A stretch of 64,000 nt of DNA from Zygaena filipendulae (GCA_907165275.2 OU015678.1:2232001-2296000); one strand, 5' to 3'; positions 32,601-40,310 are shown, numbered from the stretch's first letter. Program-made: numbers and translations. The notes: a model not told the origin generated them from the sequence alone.

Positions 32601-35186
32601 GCGCGTAAATACGAATTGAGGTTAAGTGAACCGCTTTTATGTAATTTAAAGTTTTTATTATTAAGCTGTCGGCAAAACGGAAGTGCGCATGCAGTGTTAT
32701 GTTGTTTGTTTGGCTTTCATATGTCGATTCGAGTGTTTTGTCGAGTCGAGAAATCAGGATCGTTTTATTTATTTGTATAACGTGTAAATCTACATGTTAA
32801 TGAATTGACAAAAAATCTAATACACCCCATTTAAAAAAATAAGCAATAAAATGATTAAAATACAAATTATGTTGAAAAATTTAATAGCCTAAAAGTGATT
32901 CAATCTTAGTTTGGAAGTGACCTATCTACGAAATTTCAAGTGATTTAGTTTTTAATATATCAATGGCGATTTGTAACAATTTTAAGTCCGTGCCTACGAG
33001 TCAATGACCGATTCGATTTTTTGCTACTGGCGGCGTACGCGCCAAATATTGTATTATAAATAATTTAGACATGGGCTAGTAAAAATGAAAAATATAACCT
33101 ATATTAAACATGGTGCGTTCGATTCCGAAGTCGATTCTGAACAAACTACTTTCTAGTTTTCAGTCAATTCATTAACACGTTGTATATATACAGTGTGAGT
33201 ACTGAGTACTGAGTATCTTTAATGTGCACATTTCTTGGCAATAGGTAAAACTAAACCCAATTTTATCGATGACAAAAATTATAAAAAAGATAATCTGAAA
33301 CAAAAAGTATTTCGAAAAATTAGGTAGATAGGTGAGAAAAAGTTGAAAAACAAAAGTTGAAATTCCGTAAAATCTTTGTAATTTTTAATTGATCGTGGTA
33401 TTTTTTCTTGTTAGATTGTATTTTATCGTTACTGCCTATCGTTTAAAATCATTATTGTTTTTGTTTTATCACGAAAGAGCACTTAGTTAAAAATTTACAA
33501 GTTGTATTCTTTACAAAGGGTTCACATCACAGCAAGAAAACACAATCCATACGGATCATTATGAAATTTTGCATACACGTTGCCAGCGGTACAGAGAAAG
33601 ACATAGGATACTTTGTATCCTGCAATTTCCGCGGGAAATCCAAAATTCCCGCGGGTGAAACCGCGGGGAACAGCTAGTTTAAACATTATTTTATTTTTCT
33701 CGTCGATAAAATTGGGTCTAGTTTCATCTATTTCCATATTATGTATATTTTATAGAGACTCGCTATATTAAAATGAATCCCTATTTTCCTTGGTCACTCG
33801 TGAACGGCTGGACCAAATACGCTAATTATTATTTTTTGTGTCATTCACATGGGCGTAAGGTGAACAATTTATACACTGTTCATCATTACTTTCTGTTATA
33901 CAATAGTTCTTGTAGTAACGAAACGGCCAAGCCACATATTTTGACTAAGGTGTAGGGTTTATGAAGTTAGGCCTTGTAGAGTTAGAAGCTTGGCTCTACA
34001 TGAGACCCTGTTAACTTTTTGACAGTGCGAGGCATATAATTATGGTTTCGTCTTGGCAACATTTTACATGAATTTTTTTTCGTGGTATTTCATTTCTTTT
34101 TGTAACTTGCCTGTAACAATTTTTTTCTAGGGTGTATATTACATTTTTTTTTGTTACTTATAATAACAAAGAGTACCTATATCAATTTTCTGACCTCTAG
34201 CTCAATTTTTAGACCTCTAGCGTCAAAATTGCGGAAGACTCATACAAGTTTTTTTTTGTGATTTGTCTTCTAATACTAGCTTACGTTATAAGTTTAAGCT
34301 TTTTAGAACATTAGGAAATACCCTAAGAATTTTAAAAACACGACGGGTTCAAAAAAACGACGAAGCGCTTCAAGAAAAGGCTTGACTCGTCTTGTCTTCG
34401 CGATTCAGATTTAGTCAGTGCGACGCGATAGCATCAAATGACTGGAAATGCAGTTTATAGTGCAAATCTTTTCGGATCTTTCGGCGACCACAAAAAATTC
34501 TATACTTTTGACAAATTTTTATTGACACCAAAAAACCTTCGAGTCCCGTTGAAAACTCTTCAGATATGTATCTTTTTAGATAATAAAAAAATAAATAGAT
34601 GTCATAATGTCGAATACGTAATTGTAGTTTTTAATTAAAATATGGATGATTTATGTTTTTATTAATTTTATGCTTCTTGTATGTACAGACAGTTTTATCG
34701 AATTCTTTTCAGCCCTTTTTGCTTGATTGAGTCCCAAACATTTATTCGCATTTATAATACCTACTATATTTTGTAACTTATGTTGAATACCAGTTGGTTT
34801 TGGGCAAACATCTTAATCACAGGTCAATCGCCGTCAATTGCAGTAATGGACACTTTTTTTACACTTTTTCGGCTAGCTAAATTCTACTCTAAGCGTCTTA
34901 CCTGCCAGGGAAAAGCCCCGTAAGGTGCTTCCGAACCGCCCACAATTTTCGCGGTTCTGATCGGGTTGAAGTCCACAGTTCTCGTGCCGCACTGCACTTT
35001 GTCCAACTTCCCTGGCTTTCCCGGCTTTCCCAGCTGGTTCTGATTGAAATAATTCGTGGAGAAACTGAACGCTTTGGCCGGTCGCGTTTTGTTTCTGTAA
35101 TACTCCATATGATTTATCCTGTGCAAATAGAACTCGCCCTGGCACAAGTTTAACATGATAAGTGAAATGAGAATGTGTTTGTACAT
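20472..35186 (-). CDS. Secreted trypsin-like serine protease, complete gene of 6 coding exons
   Basis: Joined exons 35186-34902, 30789-30682, 28228-28108, 22020-21865, 20974-20846 and 20686-20472 give 337 aa with phases agreeing at every junction. Residues 1-17 are a signal peptide. Residues 18-80 are a propeptide with a GKPGKPGK stretch and one Cys (C66) placed to tether it to the catalytic chain; there is no clip domain. Activation is predicted after K80 at IVGG (81-84). The S1 family domain follows, with His127 (SAAHC), Asp178 (NDIAL) and Ser280 (GDSGGP). D274, six residues before Ser280, corresponds to chymotrypsin Asp189 and predicts cleavage after Lys/Arg. SWG and RPGVYTRV motifs are present. 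The product should act outside the cell as a zymogen; its substrate cannot be told. Only 1,014 of 14.7 kb is coding, and introns are full of mobile DNA. I do not assign a named orthologue. Confidence 0.93.
20846..20974 (-). CDS. Protease exon 5
   Basis: 129 bases, acceptor AAATTCTCCAG, donor G|GTAGGT, phase 1 in and out. Encodes the segment from [11 protein letters not shown] through VPVIDLTTC to SMICAG, the usual region between the GWG and GDSGGP motifs. It was recovered by reading the strand opposite an open frame on the plus strand. Confidence 0.9.
21720..21828 (+). mobile_element. Non-LTR retrotransposon 3' end with (TTCTA)n tail
   Basis: ATGGTATCAAATAAACTTTT followed by five to six TTCTA units to about 21826. 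AATAAA plus a simple-repeat tail is typical of CR1- or RTE-like 3' ends (class inferred). It lies in protease intron 4, antisense to the gene, with its tail 37-39 bases from the exon 4 donor. Confidence 0.6.
21865..22020 (-). CDS. Protease exon 4: Asp178
   Basis: 156 bases, acceptor TTATCTTTCCAG, donor GGGAG|GTACCT, phase 1 in and out. Encodes SNDIALVLV with catalytic Asp, RPICLP and SGWGYQG. Confidence 0.93.
22054..22268 (-). mobile_element. Non-LTR retrotransposon 3' fragment
   Basis: On the minus strand it ends TTTGAATAAATGATTTTTGA then repeats of TTTTTGACTT, a common lepidopteran LINE terminus style. The copia element was inserted just beyond it. Class is inferred from tail style only. 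Confidence 0.45.
22277..22448 (-). repeat. 3' LTR of copia element
   Basis: 172 bp, TGTTACTTGG...TTTTAACA on the plus strand. By eye every base matches the other LTR. Confidence 0.95.
22449..22456 (-). other. Polypurine tract of copia element
   Basis: Minus strand ACGGGGGG-type run directly adjoining the TGTTAAAA start of the 3' LTR; primes plus-strand DNA synthesis in this class. Confidence 0.75.
22639..26589 (-). CDS. Copia Gag-Pol polyprotein, 1316 aa, intact
   Basis: Single frame from ATG at 26589. Gag occupies about residues 1-215. A CCHC knuckle follows (C225, C228, H233, C238). Aspartic protease has DSG at 283-285. Integrase has an HHCC motif (H414, H419, C445, C448) and a DD35E triad (D475, D538, E574). 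Reverse transcriptase spans about 835-1080, with D920 and a catalytic box FVDD at 1005-1008 in place of the commoner YVDD. RNase H spans about 1160-1280, with D1170, E1213 and D1246. The order protease-integrase-RT-RNase H is diagnostic of Ty1/copia (Pseudoviridae). No frameshift or stop; all catalytic residues are present, so the element may be active. How Gag would be made in excess over Pol from one frame is not evident; copia itself uses splicing. Confidence 0.96.
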   Translation of the reverse strand: MDTPSTSQSAHSSKDFQTAQNSTNISISKLKGSANFSTWAFAIECMLTDLELWEVVVKPADLSNPDQKRKDQKARAKICLSCEESIYPVIRSAKTAFETFSCLRKAYADGGLTRRLALMKKLLTNSFKGKIQQYVNESLAIQQELQGIGAQVDDEFLAIIMLTGLPEKYHPLVMAIEHSNMKITMENVVTALLKEESRAVQSSADTSRSPDTALCTKKQTKKKFCSYCKKIGHIVSECRILKNKKNKNVSVSSNVCTNYTSEFTLSSCFTNRSPTGSQDWFLDSGASSHMSNRREWFEFLSPHVTPITVANKETLLSHGKGTVNINISDGVNKISNLLYVPGLATNLLSVSSLVKKGFDVLFTPKGATIFQSGGCHVTNPVIATGSNHNGMFRLNVNKLHSLYTSTKESALLWHRRLGHLNTKSMDILKNKCIGLDYIGSYHGTCIPCLQGKFSKKPFKSSKSRSSKVLQLIHSDLCGPMSTHSWGGALYLLTFTDDYSRKTFGYLLKTKAEVYTKFVEFKHLVENQTGEKIKILRSDNGREYVNSDMITFMRENGIVHQTTVPYTPQQNGVSERVNRTIIEKARSMLKDSNLPLAYWGEAVNTAIYLKNRSPTQALNNKIPEEVWTGNKVDLSHLRIFGCEAHVLVPKEKRSKLESKTKVCIFVGYSIESKGYRLIDPNNPRQIIIARDVAFIEDKTHEESNPNSSHNEESPQPQPSVIFVPIQNDEEPVSQPQHQVQSDSEDTQPEMSPSLEQLTIPDEPLTHEVSPIISEPEPIVETSTERRYPLRDRRPPERYQENLYMTSDQEPETYKEVTEHPQKDKWLEAMKAEYNSLIQHGTWILVDRPSGRKTTKCKWVYKIKKDTSGNITKYKARLVAKGFTQIAGVDYGETFSPVARLSSVRLLFAFAVQYRLQVHHLDVETAFLNGDLEEEIYMEQPEGFATDPKGKVCLLKKSLYGLKQAPRQWNKKVCQAMAALSLTQAASEHCLYYKRDGPNDFIVIAVFVDDFFFMTTNSDLKDNFVSELKKTFTIKDLGPVKDCLGMRVVQSEGSITLDQTKYIEKLLDKFGMSDAISVTTPMELGLKLTVPEKEEENLEVPYQELIGSLMYISICTRPDIAHTVSYLSQFNAHYGGVHWKAAKRVLTYLKGTKELRLHFKHGDHSYPVGYADADYGSNLVDRRSFTGFTFLMSGAPVSWEARKQRTVALSTTEAEYMALAEACKEAIYLKTLISEVFSVTHPIIIHTDNQSSLKLAHNNTYHARTKHIDIKHHFIRDLLSHHDIQVKYIPTNDMVADILTKPLPKLKHFKCTNSLGLG
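26653..26670 (-). other. Copia primer-binding site, initiator-tRNA anticodon type
   Basis: Plus strand CCTGGGCCCATAACCACT directly left of the 5' LTR. CTGGGCCCATAACC equals the anticodon stem-loop of metazoan initiator tRNA-Met (anticodon CAU), not its 3' end. Drosophila copia is known to prime with a 5' half of tRNA-iMet cut in the anticodon loop, so the same mechanism is inferred. Confidence 0.8.
26671..26842 (-). repeat. 5' LTR of copia element
   Basis: 172 bp, identical to 22277-22448. The leader between this LTR and the Gag-Pol ATG is only 81 bases. Confidence 0.95.
26953..27290 (+). repeat. Family D, duplicated tail
   Basis: TCCTTTTATATGCGAAAGTA head and (TTTG)n, GACATAGGCTACTTTTTATC, then a second shortened tail ending GGGGAACAGCTAGT. 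Confidence 0.7.
27656..27997. mobile_element. Family A MITE, complete
   Basis: Ends GAATAGGGATGTTGACTAC and TTAGTCAACATGCCCATTC. TGACGTCA at 27819-27826 and 27864-27871. In protease intron 3, about 110 bases from exon 3. Confidence 0.85.
28108..28228 (-). CDS. Protease exon 3
   Basis: 121 bases, acceptor CTTTTTGTTTTTCCAG, donor AAAA|GTGAGC, enters in phase 0 and leaves in phase 1. Encodes the segment from [17 protein letters not shown] to [10 protein letters not shown] that lies between the His and Asp exons in this family. A second AG 12 bases in would drop QPLQ without changing frame. Confidence 0.9.
28328..28690 (-). repeat. Two family D copies in direct order
   Basis: Starts CTAGCTGTCCCCCGCGG at about 28331 and 28518; both contain GTAGTTTCGGAGTCC and end near ACGTGATTTATAT. 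Same sub-type as 1495-1722. Confidence 0.75.
28691..28950 (+). mobile_element. Probable LINE fragment
   Basis: GTGTGAGGTAGCATAACGCT followed by GAGCCG matches, with differences, GTGTGAGATAGTATTATGCT + GAGCCG of the LINE end at 36043-36480 (reverse). The upstream part is a degenerate frame. In protease intron 2... the copy lies upstream (genomic right) of exon 3. Confidence 0.4.
29244..29978 (-). mobile_element. 5'-truncated LINE inserted in MITE
   Basis: Flanked by TTAGAA at 29238-29243 and 29979-29984. On the minus strand a frame of about 94 residues (29888-29604) ends in the style of non-LTR reverse transcriptase C-termini ([15 protein letters not shown]). The 3' UTR has the word GAAGAGATCGCTTTATAG, shared with 59285-59660, and AATAAAGTG near its end. 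Dead fragment. Confidence 0.75.
30010..30562 (-). mobile_element. Jockey-like LINE 3' fragment inserted in MITE terminus
   Basis: Poly(T) at 30010-30018 is the poly(A) tail of a minus-strand element. It codes in two frames for an RT C-terminus ([20 protein letters not shown], then [18 protein letters not shown] and [16 protein letters not shown]) with a frame change near 30450, so it is broken. The 3' UTR is only about 50 bases. ACG flanks both ends. The Jockey assignment is from family resemblance. Confidence 0.8.
30575..30669 (+). mobile_element. LINE 3' end with (CTTT)n tail beside exon 2 donor
   Basis: GTTGTGTTGGCGAATAAATT then TTTCTTTCTTTCTTTC. The inverted match at 36043-36096 (AAAGAAAGAAAG, AATAAATTTATTTG, CCAACACA) shows that both are 3' ends of one family. 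Antisense to the protease gene. Confidence 0.65.
30682..30789 (-). CDS. Protease exon 2: His127
   Basis: 108 bases, phase 0 both sides; acceptor TTTGCTGCTCTTGCAG, donor GACAAG|GTCAGA. Encodes [19 protein letters not shown] and LSAAHCFDK with the catalytic His. Confidence 0.93.
30890..31045 (-). repeat. Family D copy
   Basis: CACCCGCGGTAATTTAGG start, GTACCCCTGACAACG, TCATGATGATCTGTTGAGCC. In protease intron 1. Confidence 0.65.
31046..31959. other. Protease intron 1, unremarkable part
   Basis: AT-rich; 31375-31430 has a short direct repetition of GACCGGCCATTTCATGA / TGGTCGGCCACATCATGA. No exon-like frame with splice sites. Confidence 0.35.
31960..32242 (+). repeat. Family D long sub-type
   Basis: TAAAATTTAAGTGTCTG head, AACAGCTTTTCACTAAATGC, GAAACTCACGCGGGTGAAAC, GGGGCACAGCTAGT tail. 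Confidence 0.75.
32460..32790. other. Unexplained GC-richer block in protease intron 1
   Basis: Contains ACCGCGAAATGGCTGTCAAT and GTTTTTGGCGCGGATTTG; a plus-strand frame of 91 codons (32505-32780) has no recognised motif. Not seen elsewhere in the window. Could be a single-copy remnant or regulatory DNA. Confidence 0.3.
32791..33186. mobile_element. Family C MITE, longer copy
   Basis: TACATGTTAATGAATTGAC and GTCAATTCATTAACACGTTG ends. About 30 bases longer than the 11133 copy; the extra part lies near GTTTTTAATATATCAATGGC. Confidence 0.75.
33545..33677 (+). repeat. Family D tail
   Basis: CGGATCATTATGAAATTTTG then GTGAAACCGCGGGGAACAGC tail. Confidence 0.7.
33700..34880. other. Protease intron 1, gene-free
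   Basis: AT-rich with poly(T) runs. A duplicated phrase TTTCTGACCTCTAGC / TTTTTAGACCTCTAGC at about 34188-34220. No exon-like segment. Confidence 0.35.
34902..35186 (-). CDS. Protease exon 1: signal peptide, propeptide, IVGG
   Basis: ATG at 35184-35186 in context GAAAATGT. An in-frame ATG 11 codons upstream would put charged residues ahead of the hydrophobic core, so the downstream ATG, giving [14 protein letters not shown], is preferred. Ends AFPWQ at donor CAG|GTAAGA, phase 0. Residues 81-84 are IVGG. Confidence 0.9.
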
Positions 35187-35766
35187 TTTCGTATGGAAAT
35201 TTAAAAAAAAAAATAACATTAACTACACACGGTTAGGTATATTTGTTTTGGTTTTCTTTTTCTTTCACATTAATAAATTATTGTTGATATACAAATTATT
35301 GTAATCGATAACAATAATCGACCACACTGCCCGACCACCAAAATCGGAATGATGTCTCGACCGCTCGTGCCGATTTATGTTTTTTTTATTTTCAAAACCA
35401 TTTGCGCGGCAAAAGCCTCCGCACAATGCCAGCGTACTCGAGTGTACACATGCGAATGTGTGTCACCGGATCGGTCGCGAGATGCATCCTTTGTGCTTCG
35501 CCCATTATAAATAATACCAATTGTCTCTGGTAATGTCTTATGTCTGATAGTTTCGGTCTACATTTTCATAAAAGGTTTTCGAGAGGAGGAACCTCCTTTG
35601 TTTCCTTGTCGGTTAACAGGTCAAGGTGAATTGTTTTGTCGTCGCGACAAATTTGAAAAGTAAACCTGACATTATAATTCATTAACAAACCAAATAGAAA
35701 GTGATAGAGGTTACTTACAAACAGGAAAATTCGAGTTGAAGATTAGTGGTTAATACAGATCATTAC
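35187..35766. other. Upstream region of protease gene
   Basis: Expected to hold the promoter, but I cannot fix a TATA box or start site. 35440-35530 is GC-richer (GTGTCACCGGATCGGTCGCG) with no frame. Confidence 0.3.
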
Positions 35767-35975
35767 TAATCCTTACTGTTATTATAAATGCGAAAGTTTG
35801 TATATATGGATGGATATTTGTTACTCTTTCACGCAAAAACTACTCGATGGATTTAAATGAAACTTTACAATAATATAGCTTATACATCAGATTAACACAT
35901 AGGGTACTTTTTATCCCGGAATTCCCGCGGAAACTTTGAAATTAACGCTAGGAACGAACGAAACGAACAACTAGT
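35767..35975 (+). repeat. Family D copy
   Basis: AATCCTTACTGTTATTATAA head, GGTACTTTTTATCCCGGAAT body, ACAACTAGT tail. Confidence 0.65.
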
Positions 35976-36042
35976 ATGCTATAAATTACAGTATTCAGGC
36001 GGGCTGCACACATGGTGATCCTGCAAGGTGCCCGTTACCAGC

Positions 36043-36500
36043 TTAAAGAAAGAAAGAAAGAAAGAAAATAAATTTATTTGTCAACCAACACATAATATAC
36101 AACTGCGACAATACAAAAATGTTGACAAAACTGGTCCCGGCTCAGCATAATACTATCTCACACACTTAACAGTGTAAGGCAGTGCTGGTTTTCATCCGGA
36201 ACCGCGGTAAAAAATAAATAAAAATAAAAGGAAAAAATAAACTATAAAACCAAAATTACAATAAAAAAATGAACTATAAAACTAAACAAAAAATAAAATA
36301 AAATAACAACGTGACGTCTCGGACACCGTTACTTACAGTAATCTGATTATAATACATAAATTACTATATACAAAAATGACATAATACGATATGTACCTAT
36401 ACGATACTGGATACAATACATAATACAAATGGTACCATACATAGTATACACAAGGAAAAACCAGTTAATATATAGGCGATGAAATTAATTTTGTACATCT
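36043..36500 (-). mobile_element. LINE 3' end, minus strand
   Basis: Begins (GAAA)n at 36047-36065, AATAAATTTATTTGTC, CCAACACATAATATACAACT, and GGCTCAGCATAATACTATC further in. Tail plus AATAAA on the minus strand. It relates to 30575-30669 and 28691-28950. Confidence 0.6.
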
Positions 36501-36504
36501 ATAC

Positions 36505-36985
36505 AAATATTATAAAGAGGAAAGATTTGACTTTTTGTTTGTATGTTTGTTACGATTCAACTCAAAAACCACTGGACCGATCTAACTAGCTCCCTCTCCC
36601 TCCCCCAGCACACAGCGCAGCTGCTCCGCAGCACACATGAGCGAGTAAGCGGCACTGTCCCTGACCGGGCGCGTACGTCCTATCTGCAGACGCATCCTCC
36701 AAACACATCCCCTGTGTCGACCACTCCCTTATCACCGACCCAATGTCGCACTGTACCTGACACAGTGTGTTATTATTGTAATTGATTGTAATGCATTGGT
36801 GTTCCCTTGTTTTCACGATCATGGTGTTATTCTGTAATCTGTGCCCTCCATTAGGCGTACTTTGTAGTATAGACTACCTGCTGCCCTTGGCTGCGTTTGT
36901 GCTATATTCCGAAGTTTGTTTATTTTATTTCGTATCTACTCCATTGCTGTCCCTTCGTGATTTCAACCACAGAGCAAATACATAA
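36505..36985 (+). other. Family D head fused to an unexplained C-rich block
   Basis: 36505-36585 is a D head (AAAGATTTGACTTTTTG, CACTGGACCGATC). It then changes abruptly to C-rich DNA (CTCCCTCTCCCTCCCCCAG, GACCGGGCGCGTACGTCC) to about 36770, followed by TTATTGTAATTGATTGTAAT. CCCCCAG at 36603-36609 and CGAGTAAGC at 36650 look like splice sites around a short segment, but the frame means nothing to me. Confidence 0.35.
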
Positions 36986-37135
36986 ATTAACTAGAGAGGA
37001 CATGTAGGCGGGGCAGGCGCGCCACCGTTGCAAAGGAAGTTCCAAAAACAAAACCTATTTTGCTGCCATCCCAAGGAATCTATTTCAATCATGGACCAAT
37101 AAAACTAGCATTTAATTGGTCCTTGGCTAGAGTTT

Positions 37136-37378
37136 AATTGGACATAGATAAGCAATAGTGTGTTAACCCACACTGGAGAAATTTTGAGTAAATCTCTTTT
37201 TAAAAGTATAAGGCCATTTTGTGTCAACATTTTTTATGTTCAATATTTAGTTACATGTTTAAGCAATGTAATAAGGTAAACATATAATTAAAAAACGTTC
37301 CCTAACTCTCAATAAATCGTTCTGAATCAATAACTTGGTTTTGTGGGTTAACTTGTTATTGCTTATTTGCGTTCAATT
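37136..37378. mobile_element. Family B MITE, complete, inverted
   Basis: AATTGGACATAGATAAGC left and GCTTATTTGCGTTCAATT right; 243 bp, the same length as 10491-10733. Confidence 0.8.
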
Positions 37379-37744
37379 GGTTCATGATTTCAATCTATTC
37401 CTGCCCAAAGGTTTTTTGCAATGCATATACAAGCATACAGATCTACAGATTTTTGCTGTACAGACAAGCCATTTGTTGTATTAATAAAAATAACCTCGAC
37501 AGTCGTTCATCATTGTTTCCCGCCTCTTCGAATTTCCTTTCATTTCAATTATCAGAGGTTGTTGATCCAATTATACATACCATCACAATCGACTTTTATA
37601 TGTATGTAGGAGAGATTTTTACCGCATGGCCCAGCCGAATATTTTCATTTCCTAGTTTTCACTAGATCCTATAGGTATTCTAAATGTTAGAGATTATTTC
37701 TTTTTTTTTAACTGTCTATCCTTGGCTCTCTATATGTATATAAA

Positions 37745-38205
37745 AATAAATAAAATTGAAGTGTGTGTTTGTTATTTAAAATTAACAGCTTTTCACTAAA
37801 TGTATATGAAAGTATTTACAACAATTTTTAAAATATTTCTCTGTCTGCCTTTCTGTCTGTTTGTTCCGGCTAATCTCTGGAACGGCTGGACCGATTTTAA
37901 CGGGACTTTCACTCGCAGATAGCTTATGTTATAAGGAGTAACTTCGGTTATTTTTTATCCCGGAATTCCCTCGGGAACTCCGAAATTAACGGGGGTGAAA
38001 CCTCGGGGAACAGCTAGTTATAAATGCGAATGTTTACTTTTTTTGTTCGTTTGTTACGCTTTTACGTTTTAACTACTCAACCGATCATCAGGAAATTTTG
38101 CATACACATTTTCATGGTTACCGAGAAGAACATAGGGTATTTTTAATCCTGTGACTCCCGCGGGAACTATGAAATTATCGCGGATGAAACCGCGGGGAGC
38201 AGCTA
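37745..38205 (+). repeat. Two family D copies in direct order
   Basis: First is the long sub-type (AAATTGAAGTGTGTGTTTG ... GGGGAACAGCTAGT, ending about 38018); the second starts TTATAAATGCGAATGTTTAC and ends GGGGAGCAGCTAGT. Confidence 0.75.
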
Positions 38206-38540
38206 GTATAAAATATTATCTGAAAGCCTCGTTTATACCTAAAGTGCTAAATAAAAATGGTAAACCGGATGGGATTTTCGGATCTCATTACGTTTATTGC
38301 TTGACTTTAATGTTATTACGTGAACGGGTATGGTTATTTACAATGTGTAATTTTGATTCCGTGAAATTCAATTTCACCGACCCTGTTGGTTGGATGGTGC
38401 AAGAAACGAAATCCGTCAATACCTCCAGGGTCATCAAAATACCATGTTTTATCGTTCAATTATAACATTTTATCTACGTTAAACAATCAAAATTTTTGTC
38501 GAGTTTGAGATGTTTAGTTATCAGTAATAATAGAGTATTT

Positions 38541-39108
38541 ACCGGGGTATGAAAATTAAAATTCTAATAAGTCCGTCAGTTAGAAAATAAAAAAATTATA
38601 CACACGTATTTTTATCTTTTTCAAACTAATGAAAATAAACATAGATAAAGCGCATTAAAGTTTAGGGTGGGGTACTCGTGACGTCATTATTACCTATAAG
38701 CCCCGTACAAACTGCACCGGGTTGTGACGTCACGCGAAATTTTAACTCAATGTATCGTCGTTATTTTTTGATAATGTACCTACGTAAAATAGAAAAAAAT
38801 ACGTGTCCAATATTTTTTAGTAATCTACACGACAGACTAAAAAAAACTTACGGCCGCACTCAGAGTCGACTTTAATGATTACTTAGTTAAGTATAGATTT
38901 TTAAAACAAAACTGCCGCAATCAGAGACGGTCAGTAAATTAATGTTAATTGGCATTTAATGAGATGTAACTTAATTATTTAAATGCCAATTAACATTAAT
39001 TTATTAAACTTGTCTGATTGCGGCAGTTTTGTTTTAAAAATCTATACTTAACTAAGTAATCATTAAAGTCGTCTCTGAGTGCGGCGGTTAGTCAAGTAGC
39101 CAATCGTC
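38541..39108. mobile_element. Family A MITE interrupted by a family F hairpin
   Basis: Body 38560-38847 (TAAGTCCGTCAGTTAG; TGACGTCA near 38679 and 38727), then the family F element, then the terminus TTAGTCAAGTAGCCAAT at 39088-39104. Nested insertion. Confidence 0.75.
38851..39087. mobile_element. Family F hairpin element, 237-bp near-perfect palindrome
   Basis: CGGCCGCACTCAGAGTCGAC at the left pairs with GTCGTCTCTGAGTGCGGCGG at the right. The inner arms TAACTAAGTAATCATTAAAG and TTAATGTTAATTGGCATTTA are also inverted on each side of a roughly 20-base centre. Flanked by TTA on both sides (38848-38850, 39088-39090). A 3-bp TTA/TAA duplication is typical of PIF/Harbinger elements; assignment inferred. 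Confidence 0.8.
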
Positions 39109-39438
39109 ACACTGTCATGTAGATTCTACAATTTTGTGTCAAACTTTCCTCGGGCGTAAGTAGATGAAGAGATTTTTATTATTAAGAAACATGGTCATTG
39201 GCAAATTATAATTATAGACGTCATTATTAAAGAAGAAGAAGAACCTAGGTAGCATTCGCGGGGTATGAGGAGGCGTGCAATTGGTGGGAGGCGGAGAGCG
39301 TCACTTTATATTTTCTCTATTCTTTGGTTAAACTATGTACTTTACGGCCTGCCCCAGTTTCATTGAAGTATTCTTTATTATAACCCCTTGCACATATTCT
39401 AATACAAATAACGTTATACGTCCACGCAAGAATAGACT

Positions 39439-39945
39439 TTATTTCAACGGGTCAAAGTAAGAATTTTTTCCAAGGTATTTGACATGAAAGTATGTCATAT
39501 GGTGGTATTGTACATTATTTATAGTAATTAGCATATTATCAGCGATGTGTAACTTTGACCCATTATCCAGGGTTAGTGAGAAAGGGGGTTTCACGTAGCG
39601 AGCATTTGGAATTATTGCTGGTAGAAAGAAAAATAAATTATCAAACTCAAACTCAAAAACATTCATGTAGACAGATATACAATAACAAACATAAATATAA
39701 AAAAATATCCAAGCGCAAATAGGCAAAAATATTTTTTTAGGCATGGCTTAGAATTTTGGACTTTTGTATTGTGTGCGTGTGCGTGTGTGTTTGTCAAGAC
39801 AATGATGACTATTATTTACTGTCGTCAACAAGCACACACCAAATTGCTTTGAATAACACTGGAAAGTGCTCCAGTTAAATATAAATTGATCGATCATTCT
39901 TCCTATCCCGACCACTAACCAAACTAAAACAAAATTCATCCACAT
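39439..39945 (-). CDS. Candidate small secreted protein, two exons (uncertain)
   Basis: Not a recognised family. The 3' exon, 39617-39439, follows acceptor TTTCTTTCTACCAG and encodes a balanced sequence (VKPPFSLTLDNGSKLHIADN ... KNSYFDPLK). Its stop overlaps a poly(A) signal (AATAAA, minus 39443-39438). A possible 5' exon is 39945-39840, starting MWMNFVLVWLVVGIG, a good signal peptide or membrane segment, with a weak donor G|GTGTGT. Phases agree (1/1) and the product would be 94 aa. The acceptor, composition and poly(A) signal argue for a real last exon; the 5' exon choice is a guess, and other exons could exist further right. Confidence 0.35.
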
Positions 39946-40310
39946 TTTTTTTTCTAAAATCAACAAATCACAATGGATAAAGTAGGTACCTACCTATCTA
40001 CTCAATTTTTAATCAACGAAGTTAGTATAGATTAATCTCTGACCTCACAAATTGACCCTAATATCAAACAAACACAAGCACAAAGCGGAAGATAGAATTG
40101 TAAATGCGTTTTTTTTTTAATCTTTGAAAAGAAGGCTGTGTGAACCTATGGTAAACATTTGTAATCAGTTATTACTAGCCATCAATAATTTCATACGTTT
40201 TTCGCTTCATACCCCCTTCATTACTAATCTTATACGTCGTAAAGGACACAATATGTATGTACAATCTGCAAATAAGTTCACAAATTTAATACCGGAAAAG
40301 AAATGAATAC
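39946..40310. other. Gene-free spacer
   Basis: AT-rich; no repeat or exon recognised. Confidence 0.35.

Noticed and set aside
34873..35145. Overlapping minus-strand frame on protease exon 1
   Set aside because: Out of frame with IVGG and with the splice phases.
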